From: Acidisoma sp. L85
Lineage (GTDB): Bacteria; Pseudomonadota; Alphaproteobacteria; Acetobacterales; Acetobacteraceae
NCBI RefSeq assembly: GCF_009765865.1
Contig: NZ_LMUQ01000025.1
Span: 62,001 to 126,000, forward strand
Length of the DNA: 64,000 nucleotides
Reading direction: 5' to 3'
Position numbers and translations under genes: made by a program. The notes under the pieces were generated by a model, which did not search any database, was not told the origin of the DNA, and worked only from the letters and a program-made list of their open reading frames with translations. Position 1 is the first letter of the stretch. The number at the start of each line of letters is the position of its first letter. Below are positions 1 to 9,101 of this stretch, one piece after another.

Positions 1-835
1 TGATGTGGAACTCGCCGTCCCGCAAGGTAGCCGACCCCAGGAAGACCGCGGCGAAAGCGGTAAGCAGATAGCTATCGGCGGCGCTGGTGGTGCCGCTGCC
101 CAAAGCCGAGGCCAGAAGGATGCCGGTGATCGCGGCGCAGACACCCGCCACCATGAAGCCCATGATCTTGATGCGATCGACACGGATGCCGCTGAACCGC
201 GCGGCGAGCGGATTGCCGCCCACCGCCTGGATGCTTTGACCAATGGAAGTGCGCTCGACCAAAACCCAAAGCAGAGCTGTCACGACAATCATGATGAGCA
301 CGTTGTGCGGAATGCCCCACAATCTCCCCAAGGCGATATTGACAAAGCTATCGGGCACGCCCGCGGCAATTGGGGCGCCGCTGGAATAGGCGAAGTTCAG
401 GCCTACGACGATCGTGCCGGTGCCGAGTGTGGCAATCACCGAATTGACGCCGACTTTAGTGACGATGAGGCCGTTGATCAGACCGATCAGCGCGCCGACC
501 AGCAGCACGATCGGAATTGCAACGGCCGGCGGCAGACCGTCATTGACCATGAGGCCGGTGACGAGAACGCCCTCGAAACTGGCGGCGAAACCGATGCTGA
601 GGTCTAGCTCGCCGACGATGACGGCAACGGTCAGGCCGCCCGCAATGATCAAGGCGAGCGCTGCCTGGTTGAGAACGTTGATGCCGTTCGACAGCGTCGG
701 AAAGGCGGCGGGTGCCATGGCGGAGAATGCGCCGATCATGATCACCAGCCCGACGATCGTGCCGTATTTGGCCAGCAGCGACGGCAGCGCGCTGGTTTTC
801 TCCTGCTCGGGCGCGGCGCCTGACGCGGTCGTCAT
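1..835 (-). CDS. Sugar ABC transporter permease, RbsC-like (3' end outside window)
   Basis: Inner-membrane permease of a ribose/xylose-type (CUT2) importer. The 278 visible residues begin MTTASGAAPEQEK and then run as alternating hydrophobic helices, with the family-typical stretch GGLTVAVIVGELDLSIG near residues 65-80 and GVNSVIATLGTGTIV later. The C-terminal end lies beyond the left edge. The ATG (835-833) overlaps the TGA of the upstream ATPase gene (834-832) as ATGA, so the two are translationally coupled. Substrate is inferred only to be a sugar or sugar-like compound; the family alone does not tell which. Confidence 0.9.
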   Translation of the reverse strand, partial: MTTASGAAPEQEKTSALPSLLAKYGTIVGLVIMIGAFSAMAPAAFPTLSNGINVLNQAALALIIAGGLTVAVIVGELDLSIGFAASFEGVLVTGLMVNDGLPPAVAIPIVLLVGALIGLINGLIVTKVGVNSVIATLGTGTIVVGLNFAYSSGAPIAAGVPDSFVNIALGRLWGIPHNVLIMIVVTALLWVLVERTSIGQSIQAVGGNPLAARFSGIRVDRIKIMGFMVAGVCAAITGILLASALGSGTTSAADSYLLTAFAAVFLGSATLRDGEFHI

Positions 836-2415
836 GATGGCTGAGATTCCTCGGTGCTGAGATAGCTGGCCTGGACCAGGGCCTCGCGGGTGATGGCAGC
901 GCCGCGCAGCTCCGTGGCGATGCGGCCCTCCACCATGACGAGGACGCGGTCGCAGAGGCCCGGCAGTTCCTCCGTCTCGGAGGAAATCACGATGATCGAC
1001 ACGCCTTGAGTGGCAAGTTCGCGGATGATGCGATGGATTTCCTGGCGCGCGCCGATATCGACGCCGCGCGATGGTTCGTCGAGGATGAGCACGCGCAGAC
1101 TACGCGAAAGCCATTTGCCGATCACGACTTTCTGCTGATTGCCGCCGCTGAGTCGGCCGACAGGCGTCGCGACATTGGGCATCTTGATGAGCAGCCGCTG
1201 GCTCATCTCCTGCGCCTGTTTATCGCGGCGCCGCATGCTCATAAGTGGCAAAGGTGGCGCGACATGCAGGCCGAGCAGCGAGGTCAGGCTGAGGTTGAAG
1301 GCCACGCTCTTCGCCAGCACCAGGCCCTCCGAGCGCCGTTCCTCGGGCACTAGACCCACACCCGCCTCGACCGCATCATGCGGAGTGCGCGGCGTGAAAG
1401 CGCGGCCACAGAGCGTCATCTGGCCGCCCTGCATGGCATCGGCGCCGAAGATCAGCCGCACGGTCTCGCTGCGGCCGGAGCCAACGAGGCCACCCAGACC
1501 GAGCACCTCGCCCTTATGGAGGTCGAAGCTGACATCGCGTACGGCACTGCCGCGACGGAGGTTCCGGACGCTGAGCGCAATCTCGTCGCTTTCCGGAGCG
1601 ATCACGTTTGCAGCGGCGAGCGCGAAAGTCTCCGGCTTGTCCGTGCCGACGATCGCTTCGACCAGGCGGGCGCGGTTGAGGCTAGCACGGTCGATTTGCG
1701 CAGCGAGCAGGCCGTCCCGGAAAGCTGTCACGTGGTGGCAGAGGCCAGTGATCTCATCAAGCCTATGCGAGACGTACAACACCGCGACGCCATTGCCCGA
1801 AAGGTCGCGCACGATGCGGAACAGGTTGTCGCATTCATGGGCCGAGAGGGACGCGGTGGGTTCGTCCATCACGATGAGACGCGATCGGCGCACCAGGGCA
1901 CGGCAGATCGAGACCAGCCAGCCTTCGGCCACGCTCAACGCGGCAGCGGGAGTTTCAAGCGAAAACCTGATGCCGACGCGGGTGGCAATGGGCTGGACGA
2001 GCTGACGCACGCGGCGCCAGTCGACCAGGCCGAGCGTGCTGGCTTTGGGAACGCCGAGCATGATGTTTTGCAGCGCCGACATCCGCGGTACGAGGTTGAG
2101 CTCCTGGTGGATGAAGCTCAGCCCGAGCGCGGTCGCCTGATCCGGCGTCGCGATGGAGACGGGCGTGCCGTCCACGGAGATTTCGCCTGCGTCCGGGGAT
2201 TCCAGCCCAGCGAGGATCTTGATTAGCGTGGACTTGCCGGCGCCGTTCGCACCGACAAGCCCATGGATCTCGCCAGCGCGAAGGTCGAGATCGACACCCT
2301 TTAGCGCGCGCACACCGCCATAGTGCTTGCGCAGGCCGGTGACGCGAACCAGTGAAGATACGGTCGCTGGTGTAGCGGTCTCCGCGCCGACAGGCTGGAT
2401 GGCGCTATTTCCCAA
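832..2415 (-). CDS. Sugar ABC transporter ATP-binding protein, RbsA-like (two ATPase domains)
   Basis: 527-residue tandem ATPase that powers the CUT2 importer. Domain 1 has a normal Walker A (GANGAGKST, about residue 56) and Walker B (RLIVMDEPTAS), but its signature reads LSVAEGW, not LSGGQ. Domain 2 has the degenerate Walker A typical of this family (GLVGSGRSE), a good signature (LSGGNQQKV) and Walker B (VLILDEPSRGVDIGA). Such asymmetry is normal for RbsA/MglA/XylG. Its start overlaps the end of the binding-protein gene by 11 bases, and its end overlaps the permease start, giving the order binding protein, ATPase, permease. Confidence 0.93.
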   Translation of the reverse strand: MGNSAIQPVGAETATPATVSSLVRVTGLRKHYGGVRALKGVDLDLRAGEIHGLVGANGAGKSTLIKILAGLESPDAGEISVDGTPVSIATPDQATALGLSFIHQELNLVPRMSALQNIMLGVPKASTLGLVDWRRVRQLVQPIATRVGIRFSLETPAAALSVAEGWLVSICRALVRRSRLIVMDEPTASLSAHECDNLFRIVRDLSGNGVAVLYVSHRLDEITGLCHHVTAFRDGLLAAQIDRASLNRARLVEAIVGTDKPETFALAAANVIAPESDEIALSVRNLRRGSAVRDVSFDLHKGEVLGLGGLVGSGRSETVRLIFGADAMQGGQMTLCGRAFTPRTPHDAVEAGVGLVPEERRSEGLVLAKSVAFNLSLTSLLGLHVAPPLPLMSMRRRDKQAQEMSQRLLIKMPNVATPVGRLSGGNQQKVVIGKWLSRSLRVLILDEPSRGVDIGARQEIHRIIRELATQGVSIIVISSETEELPGLCDRVLVMVEGRIATELRGAAITREALVQASYLSTEESQPS

Positions 2416-3361
2416 GAGCGTCGGGATGTTCCTTGATGAAGTCAGCGACGGTCGCCGACGTCACCACGACGGGAGGAACCTCGACAGCCTTGGGCTGCCA
2501 CGACTTTCCAGCGGCGATGGCATCGGCGACCGTATCGACTAGCGTGACGCCCTCCTGTTCGCTGTTCTGCCAAGCCGTGGCTTCCATGAAGCCCTTCTGG
2601 ATCGCAGCGATGGCCTGGGCGTTGCCGTTCTCGCCATAGACCTTCACATCCGTCCGCATCTGCTGGCGGAGCGCGGAGATGGCGCCGATCGCTGGATCGT
2701 CCCAGCAACCCCAGATCGCGAGCTTGCCGCCGGCCGGATGTGCCGCGAGCCAGGCGGTGGCGTATTGCGCGCCGTCCTGGAAATAGCCGGGAATGCGGAC
2801 CTCGTTCTTGGTGACCTTGATCCCCGGCGTCTTGGCGAGAATGCCATCCATCACCTCCTCGCGCTGCCGGCACACCTCGCCGGTGTGATAGGTCAAAGCG
2901 AGCAGTGAGCCGTTGGGACCGAGGTAAGCGGCAGCGGCGGTGATGATCGGGATGGCCAGGGGACCACCGCTGCCATTGGTCGCGACGATGCCGTTGCCGA
3001 GCCCACCACCCCAGGTCGCGACCGGAATATTGGCGGCCCTAGCGGCGGCCAGGCCCGCGCCGAGTGAGGTTGCTGGAAAGACGAGATCGATGATCGCGCC
3101 GGCTTTCCGCTGCACGAGATTCTGAATCGCGGCATTCGCCTGATCGGCGCTGCCTGCCGCGTCGATAACCGAAACGGTCCAGCCCTTAGCCGCCGCTTCC
3201 TTCTGCGCGCCTCGAATGAATCGCGCGTTATTGGCTTCGTTCGCGGAAATCGAGACGAGGCCAAGGAGGAATTTCGGAGATTGCGCCTGTGCGTGAGGCA
3301 GTTGGCCCCAGAGCACGGGCACCACGACTGCGGCCAGCAAAAGCAGACGGTGGGTCCGCAT
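2405..3361 (-). CDS. Periplasmic sugar-binding protein (Peripla_BP_4 family)
   Basis: 318-residue ligand-binding subunit of the RbsABC-like importer. I chose the ATG at 3361 rather than a longer frame because AGGAGG lies 7 bases upstream and the protein then starts with a textbook signal peptide (MRTHRLLLLAAVV..., cleavage probably after AQA near residue 27). The mature part has the ribose-binding-fold pattern: LGLVSISANEANNARFIRGAQKEA at the start, then ADQANAAIQNLVQRKAGAIID. It is the first gene of the operon; a LacI-like palindrome lies upstream at 3477-3490. Ligand unknown. Confidence 0.9.
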   Translation of the reverse strand: MRTHRLLLLAAVVVPVLWGQLPHAQAQSPKFLLGLVSISANEANNARFIRGAQKEAAAKGWTVSVIDAAGSADQANAAIQNLVQRKAGAIIDLVFPATSLGAGLAAARAANIPVATWGGGLGNGIVATNGSGGPLAIPIITAAAAYLGPNGSLLALTYHTGEVCRQREEVMDGILAKTPGIKVTKNEVRIPGYFQDGAQYATAWLAAHPAGGKLAIWGCWDDPAIGAISALRQQMRTDVKVYGENGNAQAIAAIQKGFMEATAWQNSEQEGVTLVDTVADAIAAGKSWQPKAVEVPPVVVTSATVADFIKEHPDALGK

Positions 3362-3476
3362 CGGGCGTCCTCCTGGATATATCTCTTTGGACAAGAGCAT
3401 TTTTATGTGGAACCTCGCGGCTCAACCGCAGGCTAGAGGATCAGTCGAGACGGGGTCAATGGGGCGGGAGTTGTGC

Positions 3477-3490
3477 GCTAACGGGTTAGC
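3477..3490. promoter_or_regulatory. LacI-like operator palindrome upstream of the sugar ABC operon
   Basis: GCTAAC-GG-GTTAGC is a perfect 6-bp inverted repeat with a 2-bp centre, 116 bases upstream of the binding-protein ATG. Compact palindromes with a central CG/GG step are the usual form of LacI-family operators, and RbsABC-type operons are commonly under LacI-family repressors. A half-conserved second copy (GCTAAC-CC-GTCAGG) begins at 3630. No lacI gene is visible in the window, so the regulator would lie to the left. Confidence 0.4.
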
Positions 3491-3605
3491 AATGAGTTTG
3501 GTCTAGCTTTCAACCGACCTTGAAGATCTGCCGTTCCGTACCGTTTCCGTTATGGTGGGATTGATCGGTAAACCGCGACAGCAACACAGAACAGGAACCC
3601 GGACC

Positions 3606-3755
3606 TTGAACTTTCTCTACGAACTTGTCGCTAACCCGTCAGGGACTTGGGCCGCCGCTTCGATGCCGACCAGGATTGTCGCTATCAGCTTAAGTGTCGC
3701 GCTCATCTACATGATCGGCAGCGCGATCGTACGCGCGGCAACGACGCGCAGGTAG
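3606..3755 (+). CDS. Possible small single-pass membrane protein
   Basis: A 49-residue frame starting at TTG 3606, with AGGAA about 9 bases upstream. Residues 20-40 (RIVAISLSVALIYMIGSAIV) form one hydrophobic segment followed by a basic end (RAATTRR), the layout of a small membrane peptide. It occupies the 367-base space between the sugar ABC operon and the ABC-F gene, which otherwise holds only the operator-like palindrome. No family is recognised; chance coding is quite possible. Confidence 0.28.
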   Translation: MNFLYELVANPSGTWAAASMPTRIVAISLSVALIYMIGSAIVRAATTRR

Positions 3756-3768
3756 GTGCTAGCGACAC

Positions 3769-5403
3769 CTATGCGGCCTTGCCCTTTTTCTTCTTCTTTC
3801 CCTCTCGCGCGATCTGACTGGGAGCGGGGCTACCGCCCTTCGCGCGGTCGAGCACGAAACGCGCGTATTCCTCCATGTCACCGTCAAATGGCACAACCGT
3901 GCCATCGGCGGCGAGCCACAGGCGGTCGGCGACAAGTTCCATGAGCGAACGATCATGGGTGATGAGGATCACCGCGCCCTCGTAGTCGTTCAATGCGTCG
4001 AGCAAAGCGCGGCGGCTGTCGATGTCGAGATGGTTCGTGGGCTCGTCCAGAATCAGCAGATGCGGTGCCGCATGAGCGACCAGGTTCAACAGCAGCCGGG
4101 CGCGCTCGCCGCCTGACAGATCGAAGACAGTCGTCTCCTGCTTGCTGAAGCCCAACCCCCATTGCGCCAGCCGCGAGCGTCGCGCGGTTTCGCTGATTTC
4201 CGGCATGGTGCGTCGGGCGATCTCGAGGGGTGTGTCATCCGGATCCATCGCCTCGATCTGATGCTGATGGAACCAGCCGACTTTGATACGGCCTTCGCGC
4301 GCCATGCGGCCGGAGCGGATCGGCAGCACGCCAGCGGCCATCTTCGCGAAAGTCGACTTGCCTGCACCATTGACGCCCAGCAGCCCGATCCGGTCGTCGG
4401 TATCGAGCCGCAGGTCGAGGCCGCGCAGGATCGGCGGATCGTCGCCATAACCGACATCGACGTTTTCCAGCCGCATGAGCGGTGGCGCGAGCGGCCGCAC
4501 GGGCGAGGGCAGGATGAATGGCGACACCCGCTCCTCGATCGTCTCGGCCACCGGCTCCAGCTTGGCGAGGCGCTTCATGCGGGATTGCGCCTGAGCCGCC
4601 TTGCTTGCCTTGGCGCGGAAACGATCGACGAAGCTTTGCAGATGGGCCCGCTCGGCCTCCTGCTTCACGCGGGTCGCGGATAGGAGGCGCAGCCTCTCCG
4701 CACGCCGGCGCTCGAAATCATCATAGCCGCCGGTATAGAGGTCGAGCTTGCCTTCGGTGACATGCAGAATGTGCTGCACCGAGTTGTTCAGCAATTCGCG
4801 GTCGTGGCTGATGATGAGCGCGGAATAGGGATATTTCTGCAGGCGCGCCTCCAGCCACAGCGCGCCTTCCAGGTCGAGGTAGTTCGTGGGCTCGTCCAGA
4901 AGCAGAAGGTCAGGCTGGGCGAAAAGTGCGGAGGCCAGAGCCACGCGCATCCGCCAGCCACCGGAGAACTCCGCCATGGGCCGCGCCAGATCCTCGGTCG
5001 AGAAGCCGAGGCCGCTCAGGATTTCGGCGGCGCGAGCGGGGGCGCGGTCTGCGTCGATCTCCTCGAGCCGCATGTAGATGTCGCCCATCCGCTCGGGCTC
5101 GGCGGTCTCAAGCTCCGCATAGAGCGCGTCGCGGGTCGTGTCGGCAGCGAGGATTGTCTCAATCAGGGAGATCGGGGTCGCCGCGTGCTCCTGATCCACG
5201 GCGGCGATACGGGCCGCCTTGGGCACGACGATCTCGCCGCCATCCGGCTGCAAGGTGCCGAGGATGAGCTTGAAGAGGGTCGATTTGCCGACGCCATTCC
5301 GGCCGACGAGGCCGACCTTGGAGTTCAGTGGCAGCGTGACGCTGGCGCGGTCGAAGAAGCGGCGTCCCCAAGCGTTGAAGACGAGGTTATCGATCTGGAT
5401 CAT
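3769..5403 (-). CDS. ABC-F family ATPase (ribosome-associated, Uup/EttA group)
   Basis: 544 residues, two ABC ATPase domains and no membrane segment. Domain 1: Walker A GRNGVGKST (about residue 34), signature FSGGWRMRV, Walker B LLLLDEPTNYLDL. Between the domains is the charged P-site-tRNA-interaction-motif linker (RRRAERLRLLSATRVKQEAER...). Domain 2: Walker A GVNGAGKST, signature LSGGERARL, Walker B LLILDEPTNHLDI. ABC-F proteins act on the ribosomal E site to relieve stalling or protect against antibiotics. The tail ends in a short lysine block (GKKKKKGKAA) and lacks the long coiled coil of Uup. Monocistronic, minus strand. Confidence 0.92.
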   Translation of the reverse strand: MIQIDNLVFNAWGRRFFDRASVTLPLNSKVGLVGRNGVGKSTLFKLILGTLQPDGGEIVVPKAARIAAVDQEHAATPISLIETILAADTTRDALYAELETAEPERMGDIYMRLEEIDADRAPARAAEILSGLGFSTEDLARPMAEFSGGWRMRVALASALFAQPDLLLLDEPTNYLDLEGALWLEARLQKYPYSALIISHDRELLNNSVQHILHVTEGKLDLYTGGYDDFERRRAERLRLLSATRVKQEAERAHLQSFVDRFRAKASKAAQAQSRMKRLAKLEPVAETIEERVSPFILPSPVRPLAPPLMRLENVDVGYGDDPPILRGLDLRLDTDDRIGLLGVNGAGKSTFAKMAAGVLPIRSGRMAREGRIKVGWFHQHQIEAMDPDDTPLEIARRTMPEISETARRSRLAQWGLGFSKQETTVFDLSGGERARLLLNLVAHAAPHLLILDEPTNHLDIDSRRALLDALNDYEGAVILITHDRSLMELVADRLWLAADGTVVPFDGDMEEYARFVLDRAKGGSPAPSQIAREGKKKKKGKAA

Positions 5404-5497
5404 GGTCAGGGGTGCCGAAGAAGGGAGGAGCCGCGAGAGGGCGGGTGCATGGCGCGGCTTCCTACAGGCTTTCCACCCCAGCGACCAATGGTCTTAG

Positions 5498-6799
5498 TCA
5501 GGCGAGGGTCCCGCAGGACGCATCGGCGGCGACCGACCCTTGCCTCGCCCGGTCGCGACCGATCAGCGCCAGCCCCTCCGCGACAGAGACGAATTCGCCC
5601 CCGCCTGAGACCTTCTCGGCCCCGAAGCGATGCTCGAACAAAGTGCGGACGGCTGGGACGAAGGAGGTTCCGCCAGTGAGGAAGACACGGTCGATCTCCT
5701 CCGGTTTCAGCCGTGCGGCGTCGAGCGCCTGCTGGATGGTGCCAGAGATCCGCCTGAGATCCTCGGCGATCCAGCCCTCGAATTCATGGCGGGCGATCAC
5801 GCGTTCTGTGGCGAAGTCGCCATGGGCGAAGCGCAGGGTGGCGGTCTCGTCGCGGGATAGTTGGGCCTTCACGGCGCTGACGGTCTGGTAGAGCTGGTAG
5901 CCGAGTTCGTCCTCGATCAGGCGGATCAGCGTTCTGAGGCGATGCGGATGGGCGCTGGCGGCGGCCACCTCTTCGATGGCGCGGAGGGTCTTCGGGGCGC
6001 GCATAAGCGACAGACGATGCCAGCGGGCGAAGCCGGAGAAGTATTCAGGCGGCACCGGAAGCTCGGTGCCTGTGACGGTATAGACGTCGCCCTTGCCCAG
6101 CAGCGGCGAGACCACCTTGTCGATGATGCGATAATCGAAGGTATCGCCGGCGATGCCGATGCCGGCGTAGCCGAGGGGACGGACGCGCGTCGCATTGTGC
6201 GGGTCGAAGCGCATGACCGAAAAGTCGCTGGTGCCGCCGCCGAAGTCGCCGACCAGCACCGTCGCGGGCGCCCGCAGGGTGCGGGCGAAGCGATAGCCCG
6301 CGGCTTCGGGCTCCAGCGCGACGTCGATGGCGGCGTAGCCGGCTTGCGCGAAGGATGCGCGGAGCCTGGTCTCACCAAACGCATCATCCGCGAACTCACC
6401 AGCGAAGCGAACCGGACGCCCGGCGACGACCGACGCCTTGGTGGCATCCACCGGGAGGAGGTCGCGCAGGAAGAGCGAGACCATGTCCTCGAGCGTGAAG
6501 ATCCGGCCGAAGATATTGGTGCGGGTAAAGCTGCGCTGGGCGAGATACGTCTTCATTGACATGATGAGACGGCTGTCCAGCGGGTCTTCGAGGTAGCTCT
6601 GAACGGCGGCGGGACCGGCGGCGTGCTCCAGCGTCCGGCGGCCGCGCGTCTCCTTGGTCCAGAAGCAGAGCACCGTGCGGAAGACATCCAGCGTGGATTG
6701 GCCGAGCGGATAGGTCTCGGTGGTTATGCTGCCGTCATCGGCCAGGCTCGCGACCACGCTGTTGGTGGTGCCGAAATCAACGCCGATCAGCCGCGTCAT
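5498..6799 (-). CDS. Hsp70-family ATPase domain protein, YegD-like
   Basis: 433 residues, only the actin-like ATPase half of Hsp70. Visible motifs: phosphate-1 loop GVDFGTTNSVV at residues 6-16, phosphate-2 VGDFGGGTSDFSVM, and the adenosine motif VFLTGGTSFVPAV near the C terminus. There is no DnaK substrate-binding domain and no EEVD-like tail, which matches YegD, a DnaK paralogue of unclear role. It lies 94 bases upstream of the ABC-F gene on the same strand. Client and function are unknown; nucleotide-dependent switching is inferred from the fold. Confidence 0.85.
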   Translation of the reverse strand: MTRLIGVDFGTTNSVVASLADDGSITTETYPLGQSTLDVFRTVLCFWTKETRGRRTLEHAAGPAAVQSYLEDPLDSRLIMSMKTYLAQRSFTRTNIFGRIFTLEDMVSLFLRDLLPVDATKASVVAGRPVRFAGEFADDAFGETRLRASFAQAGYAAIDVALEPEAAGYRFARTLRAPATVLVGDFGGGTSDFSVMRFDPHNATRVRPLGYAGIGIAGDTFDYRIIDKVVSPLLGKGDVYTVTGTELPVPPEYFSGFARWHRLSLMRAPKTLRAIEEVAAASAHPHRLRTLIRLIEDELGYQLYQTVSAVKAQLSRDETATLRFAHGDFATERVIARHEFEGWIAEDLRRISGTIQQALDAARLKPEEIDRVFLTGGTSFVPAVRTLFEHRFGAEKVSGGGEFVSVAEGLALIGRDRARQGSVAADASCGTLA

Positions 6800-6902
6800 C
6801 CGCTGGTTCCCACCCCGTCGAAGGGGGTGGGTTCAACGCGAAGCTCGAGCCGGATGCAAGAGCTACTGAGCGGTAGGTGCCCTGCGGTAAGTCGTAGCCG
6901 CG

Positions 6903-7637
6903 TTACAGGAGGCCGCCGGCGGGCGCCGGGCGGGCGCGCTGATTGTAGAGGAGCTTGGACCGCCGCTCCCGCTCCTCCTCCGGCAGCTTCGCCGGGTCAT
7001 CGGCTAAATCGGCACCCACTGCCATGCCGCGCTGCACCGCCGGTCGGGCGGCGAGTTCGTTCAGCCAGCGCTTGAAATACGGGAATTCCTCGATGTCCTG
7101 GCCTTGCCCCTGCCAGTTCACCGCCCAGGGATAGGAGATCATGTCCGCGATTGAATAGGCATCGCCGGCCAGATAGCGGTGGTTGAACAGCCGGTTGTTC
7201 AACACGCCGAAGATCCGATTAACTTCATCGGTGAAGCGCCGCACCGCATAGGACTGGTCGCCCTTGGTATCGCCGAGCCTGCGGAAATGGCCGCATTCTC
7301 CGGATTTCGGGCCTTGGTTTGCCATCTGCCAGATCACCCACTCCGTGACCTCGACCTTGCCGCGCAGGTCCTGCGGGAAGAATTTGCCGGCCTTCTCCGC
7401 CACATACAGCATGATCGCGCCGGATTCGAAGATGCTGAGCGGCGCTCCGCCATCGGCCGGAGCGTTATCGACCAGCACCGGCATGCGGTGGTTCGGATTG
7501 ATCGCGAGAAACTCCGCCGTGAACTGGTCGCCGCGACCAATGTTGCAGGGAACGACGCGATAGTCCGAGCCGAGCTCCTCCAGCAGGATGGTTACCTTCT
7601 TGCCATTGGGCGTGGGCCAGTAATGCAGATCGAACAT
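6903..7637 (-). CDS. Glutathione S-transferase family protein (YghU/YfcG-like)
   Basis: 244 residues. The N-terminal thioredoxin-like half begins MFDLHYWPTPNGKKVTILLEE, where the Thr/Asn-rich TPNGKK replaces the usual Tyr/Ser catalytic site, and carries the glutathione-binding FESGAIMLYVAEK motif about residue 75. The all-helical C half includes YLAGDAYSIADMISYPW. This is the pattern of Nu-class (YghU/YfcG) enzymes with disulfide-bond reductase activity. Start at 7637 is set by an AAGGAA ribosome site; the longer frame into the cupin gene is unlikely. It follows the cupin gene by 19 bases and is probably cotranscribed. Confidence 0.88.
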   Translation of the reverse strand: MFDLHYWPTPNGKKVTILLEELGSDYRVVPCNIGRGDQFTAEFLAINPNHRMPVLVDNAPADGGAPLSIFESGAIMLYVAEKAGKFFPQDLRGKVEVTEWVIWQMANQGPKSGECGHFRRLGDTKGDQSYAVRRFTDEVNRIFGVLNNRLFNHRYLAGDAYSIADMISYPWAVNWQGQGQDIEEFPYFKRWLNELAARPAVQRGMAVGADLADDPAKLPEEERERRSKLLYNQRARPAPAGGLL

Positions 7638-7656
7638 CGTCGCGGTTCCTTTTCTG

Positions 7657-8166
7657 TCAGGCTTCCGGCTGCTTATGGATCGGGTCGATCCATAAGACTT
7701 CCTCGGGCGGCTCGATGGGATCGACATCCGTGATATTGACGACCACCGCCTCGTTGTCCGAGCGGACGAGGACGCATTCGAGGGGCTGGTCGGGTGCCGC
7801 GTTGATCTCCTGGTGCGGCACATACGGCGGTACGTAGATGAAGTCGCCGGGATTGGCTTCCGCCACGAATTCGAGGCGCTCGCCCCAGCGCATGCGCGCG
7901 CGTCCGCGCAACACGAAGATCACACTCTCGAGCGCGCCATGGTGATGCACGCCAGTCTTGGCGTTCGGCTCGATCGTCACCTTGCCGGCCCAGATCTTCT
8001 GCGCGCCGACTCTCGCGTGGTTGATCGCGGCCTGGCGAAACATGCCCGGAGTTTGCGCGGTATTGGGATCGAGCTGATCGCCCTTTATCACGCGGACGCC
8101 GTCATGCTTCCATGGCGGCGCATCCTTGTCGTGTTCGTGCGAATGGCCGTGATCATGGTCGGTCAT
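7657..8166 (-). CDS. Cupin-domain protein with His-rich N terminus
   Basis: 169 residues. The N terminus is MTDHDHGHSHEHDKD, a likely metal-binding tail. The cupin core shows motif 1 as KTGVHHHGALESVIFVLRG (metal ligands HHH and E) and motif 2 as PGDFIYVPPYVPHQE. Small single-domain cupins of this kind bind a divalent metal and may be isomerases, dioxygenases or sensors; the reaction cannot be called from sequence. Lies 58 bases after cysE and 19 before the glutathione transferase, same strand. Confidence 0.82.
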   Translation of the reverse strand: MTDHDHGHSHEHDKDAPPWKHDGVRVIKGDQLDPNTAQTPGMFRQAAINHARVGAQKIWAGKVTIEPNAKTGVHHHGALESVIFVLRGRARMRWGERLEFVAEANPGDFIYVPPYVPHQEINAAPDQPLECVLVRSDNEAVVVNITDVDPIEPPEEVLWIDPIHKQPEA

Positions 8167-8224
8167 GGCGCTATCTCTCCCGCCGGTTATACCGACTTCG
8201 CCGGATGCTGGACGCGGCGAGCGG

Positions 8225-9088
8225 TCAGATCGCGTAGTTGAAGGAGTCGTAGGCCAGTTCGCTCAACAATTCCGTGACGTCGCGATCGGTGCCCGAGGTA
8301 TCAACACGCACCGGCCGCGCGGGGACGCCGGCTACCGTCGTATACGGCTCCACGCTGTTCAGCACGACGGAACCCGCGGCGATGCGGGCGAAAGGCCCGA
8401 TCTCGATATTGCCGAGGATCTTGGCGCCGGCACCAATCATCGCGCCGCGCCGCACTTTGGGATGCCGGTCACCGTCGTGCTTTCCGGTCCCGCCGAGAGT
8501 CACGTCCTGGAGCAGCGACACGTCATCCTCGATGACCGTGGTGGCGCCGACAACCAAGCCGGTTGCGTGATCGAGGAAAATACCGCGCCCGATCTTCGCG
8601 GCAGGGTGGATATCGGTCTGGAACACCTCGGAACTGCGGCTTTGCAGATATAGTGCGAAATCGCATTCGTGTTGCCGCCACAGCCAATGGGTCAGGCGGT
8701 GCGCCTGAATGGCGTGGAATCCTTTGAAATACAGAAACGGCTCGATGAGCCGGCTGCAAGCGGGGTCGCGGTCGAGCACCGACGTAATATCGGCGCGCAG
8801 CCCCAAACCGATCTCCGGCGTGTCCGACGCCGCGCGATGGAACGCCTGGACAATGAGGGAAAGCGATATCACCTCATTCTTCAGGCGCGTCGCGATGCGG
8901 TGAAACATCGCAGCCTCGAAACTCGGCTGGTTCAGGATGGAATCGAGGAACAACGGCGCGAGCATCGGCGCCACCGCATAGGCCTGCTCGGCCTCCAGCC
9001 TCAATTGCTGCCAGATCACGTCGGTCTGCGAGTCCTGACTATCGCGCGAGACGATGGTCAGGTGGCTCAGCCTGGGATGCGCCATCAC
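8225..9088 (-). CDS. cysE: Serine O-acetyltransferase
   Basis: 287 residues. Makes O-acetylserine from L-serine and acetyl-CoA, the first step of cysteine synthesis. The N-terminal helical SATase domain (VIWQQLRLEAEQAYAVAPML) precedes a left-handed beta-helix of hexapeptide repeats, including DIHPAAKIGRGIFLDHATG and VSLLQDVTLGGTGK. The catalytic His lies in the DHATG turn. The C terminus ends FNYAI; a terminal Ile is the residue that inserts into cysteine synthase in the CysE-CysK complex. It sits 13 bases downstream of cysK, so one operon makes both partners. Confidence 0.95.
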   Translation of the reverse strand: MMAHPRLSHLTIVSRDSQDSQTDVIWQQLRLEAEQAYAVAPMLAPLFLDSILNQPSFEAAMFHRIATRLKNEVISLSLIVQAFHRAASDTPEIGLGLRADITSVLDRDPACSRLIEPFLYFKGFHAIQAHRLTHWLWRQHECDFALYLQSRSSEVFQTDIHPAAKIGRGIFLDHATGLVVGATTVIEDDVSLLQDVTLGGTGKHDGDRHPKVRRGAMIGAGAKILGNIEIGPFARIAAGSVVLNSVEPYTTVAGVPARPVRVDTSGTDRDVTELLSELAYDSFNYAI

Positions 9089-9101
9089 CGGATCACTGAT
9101 G

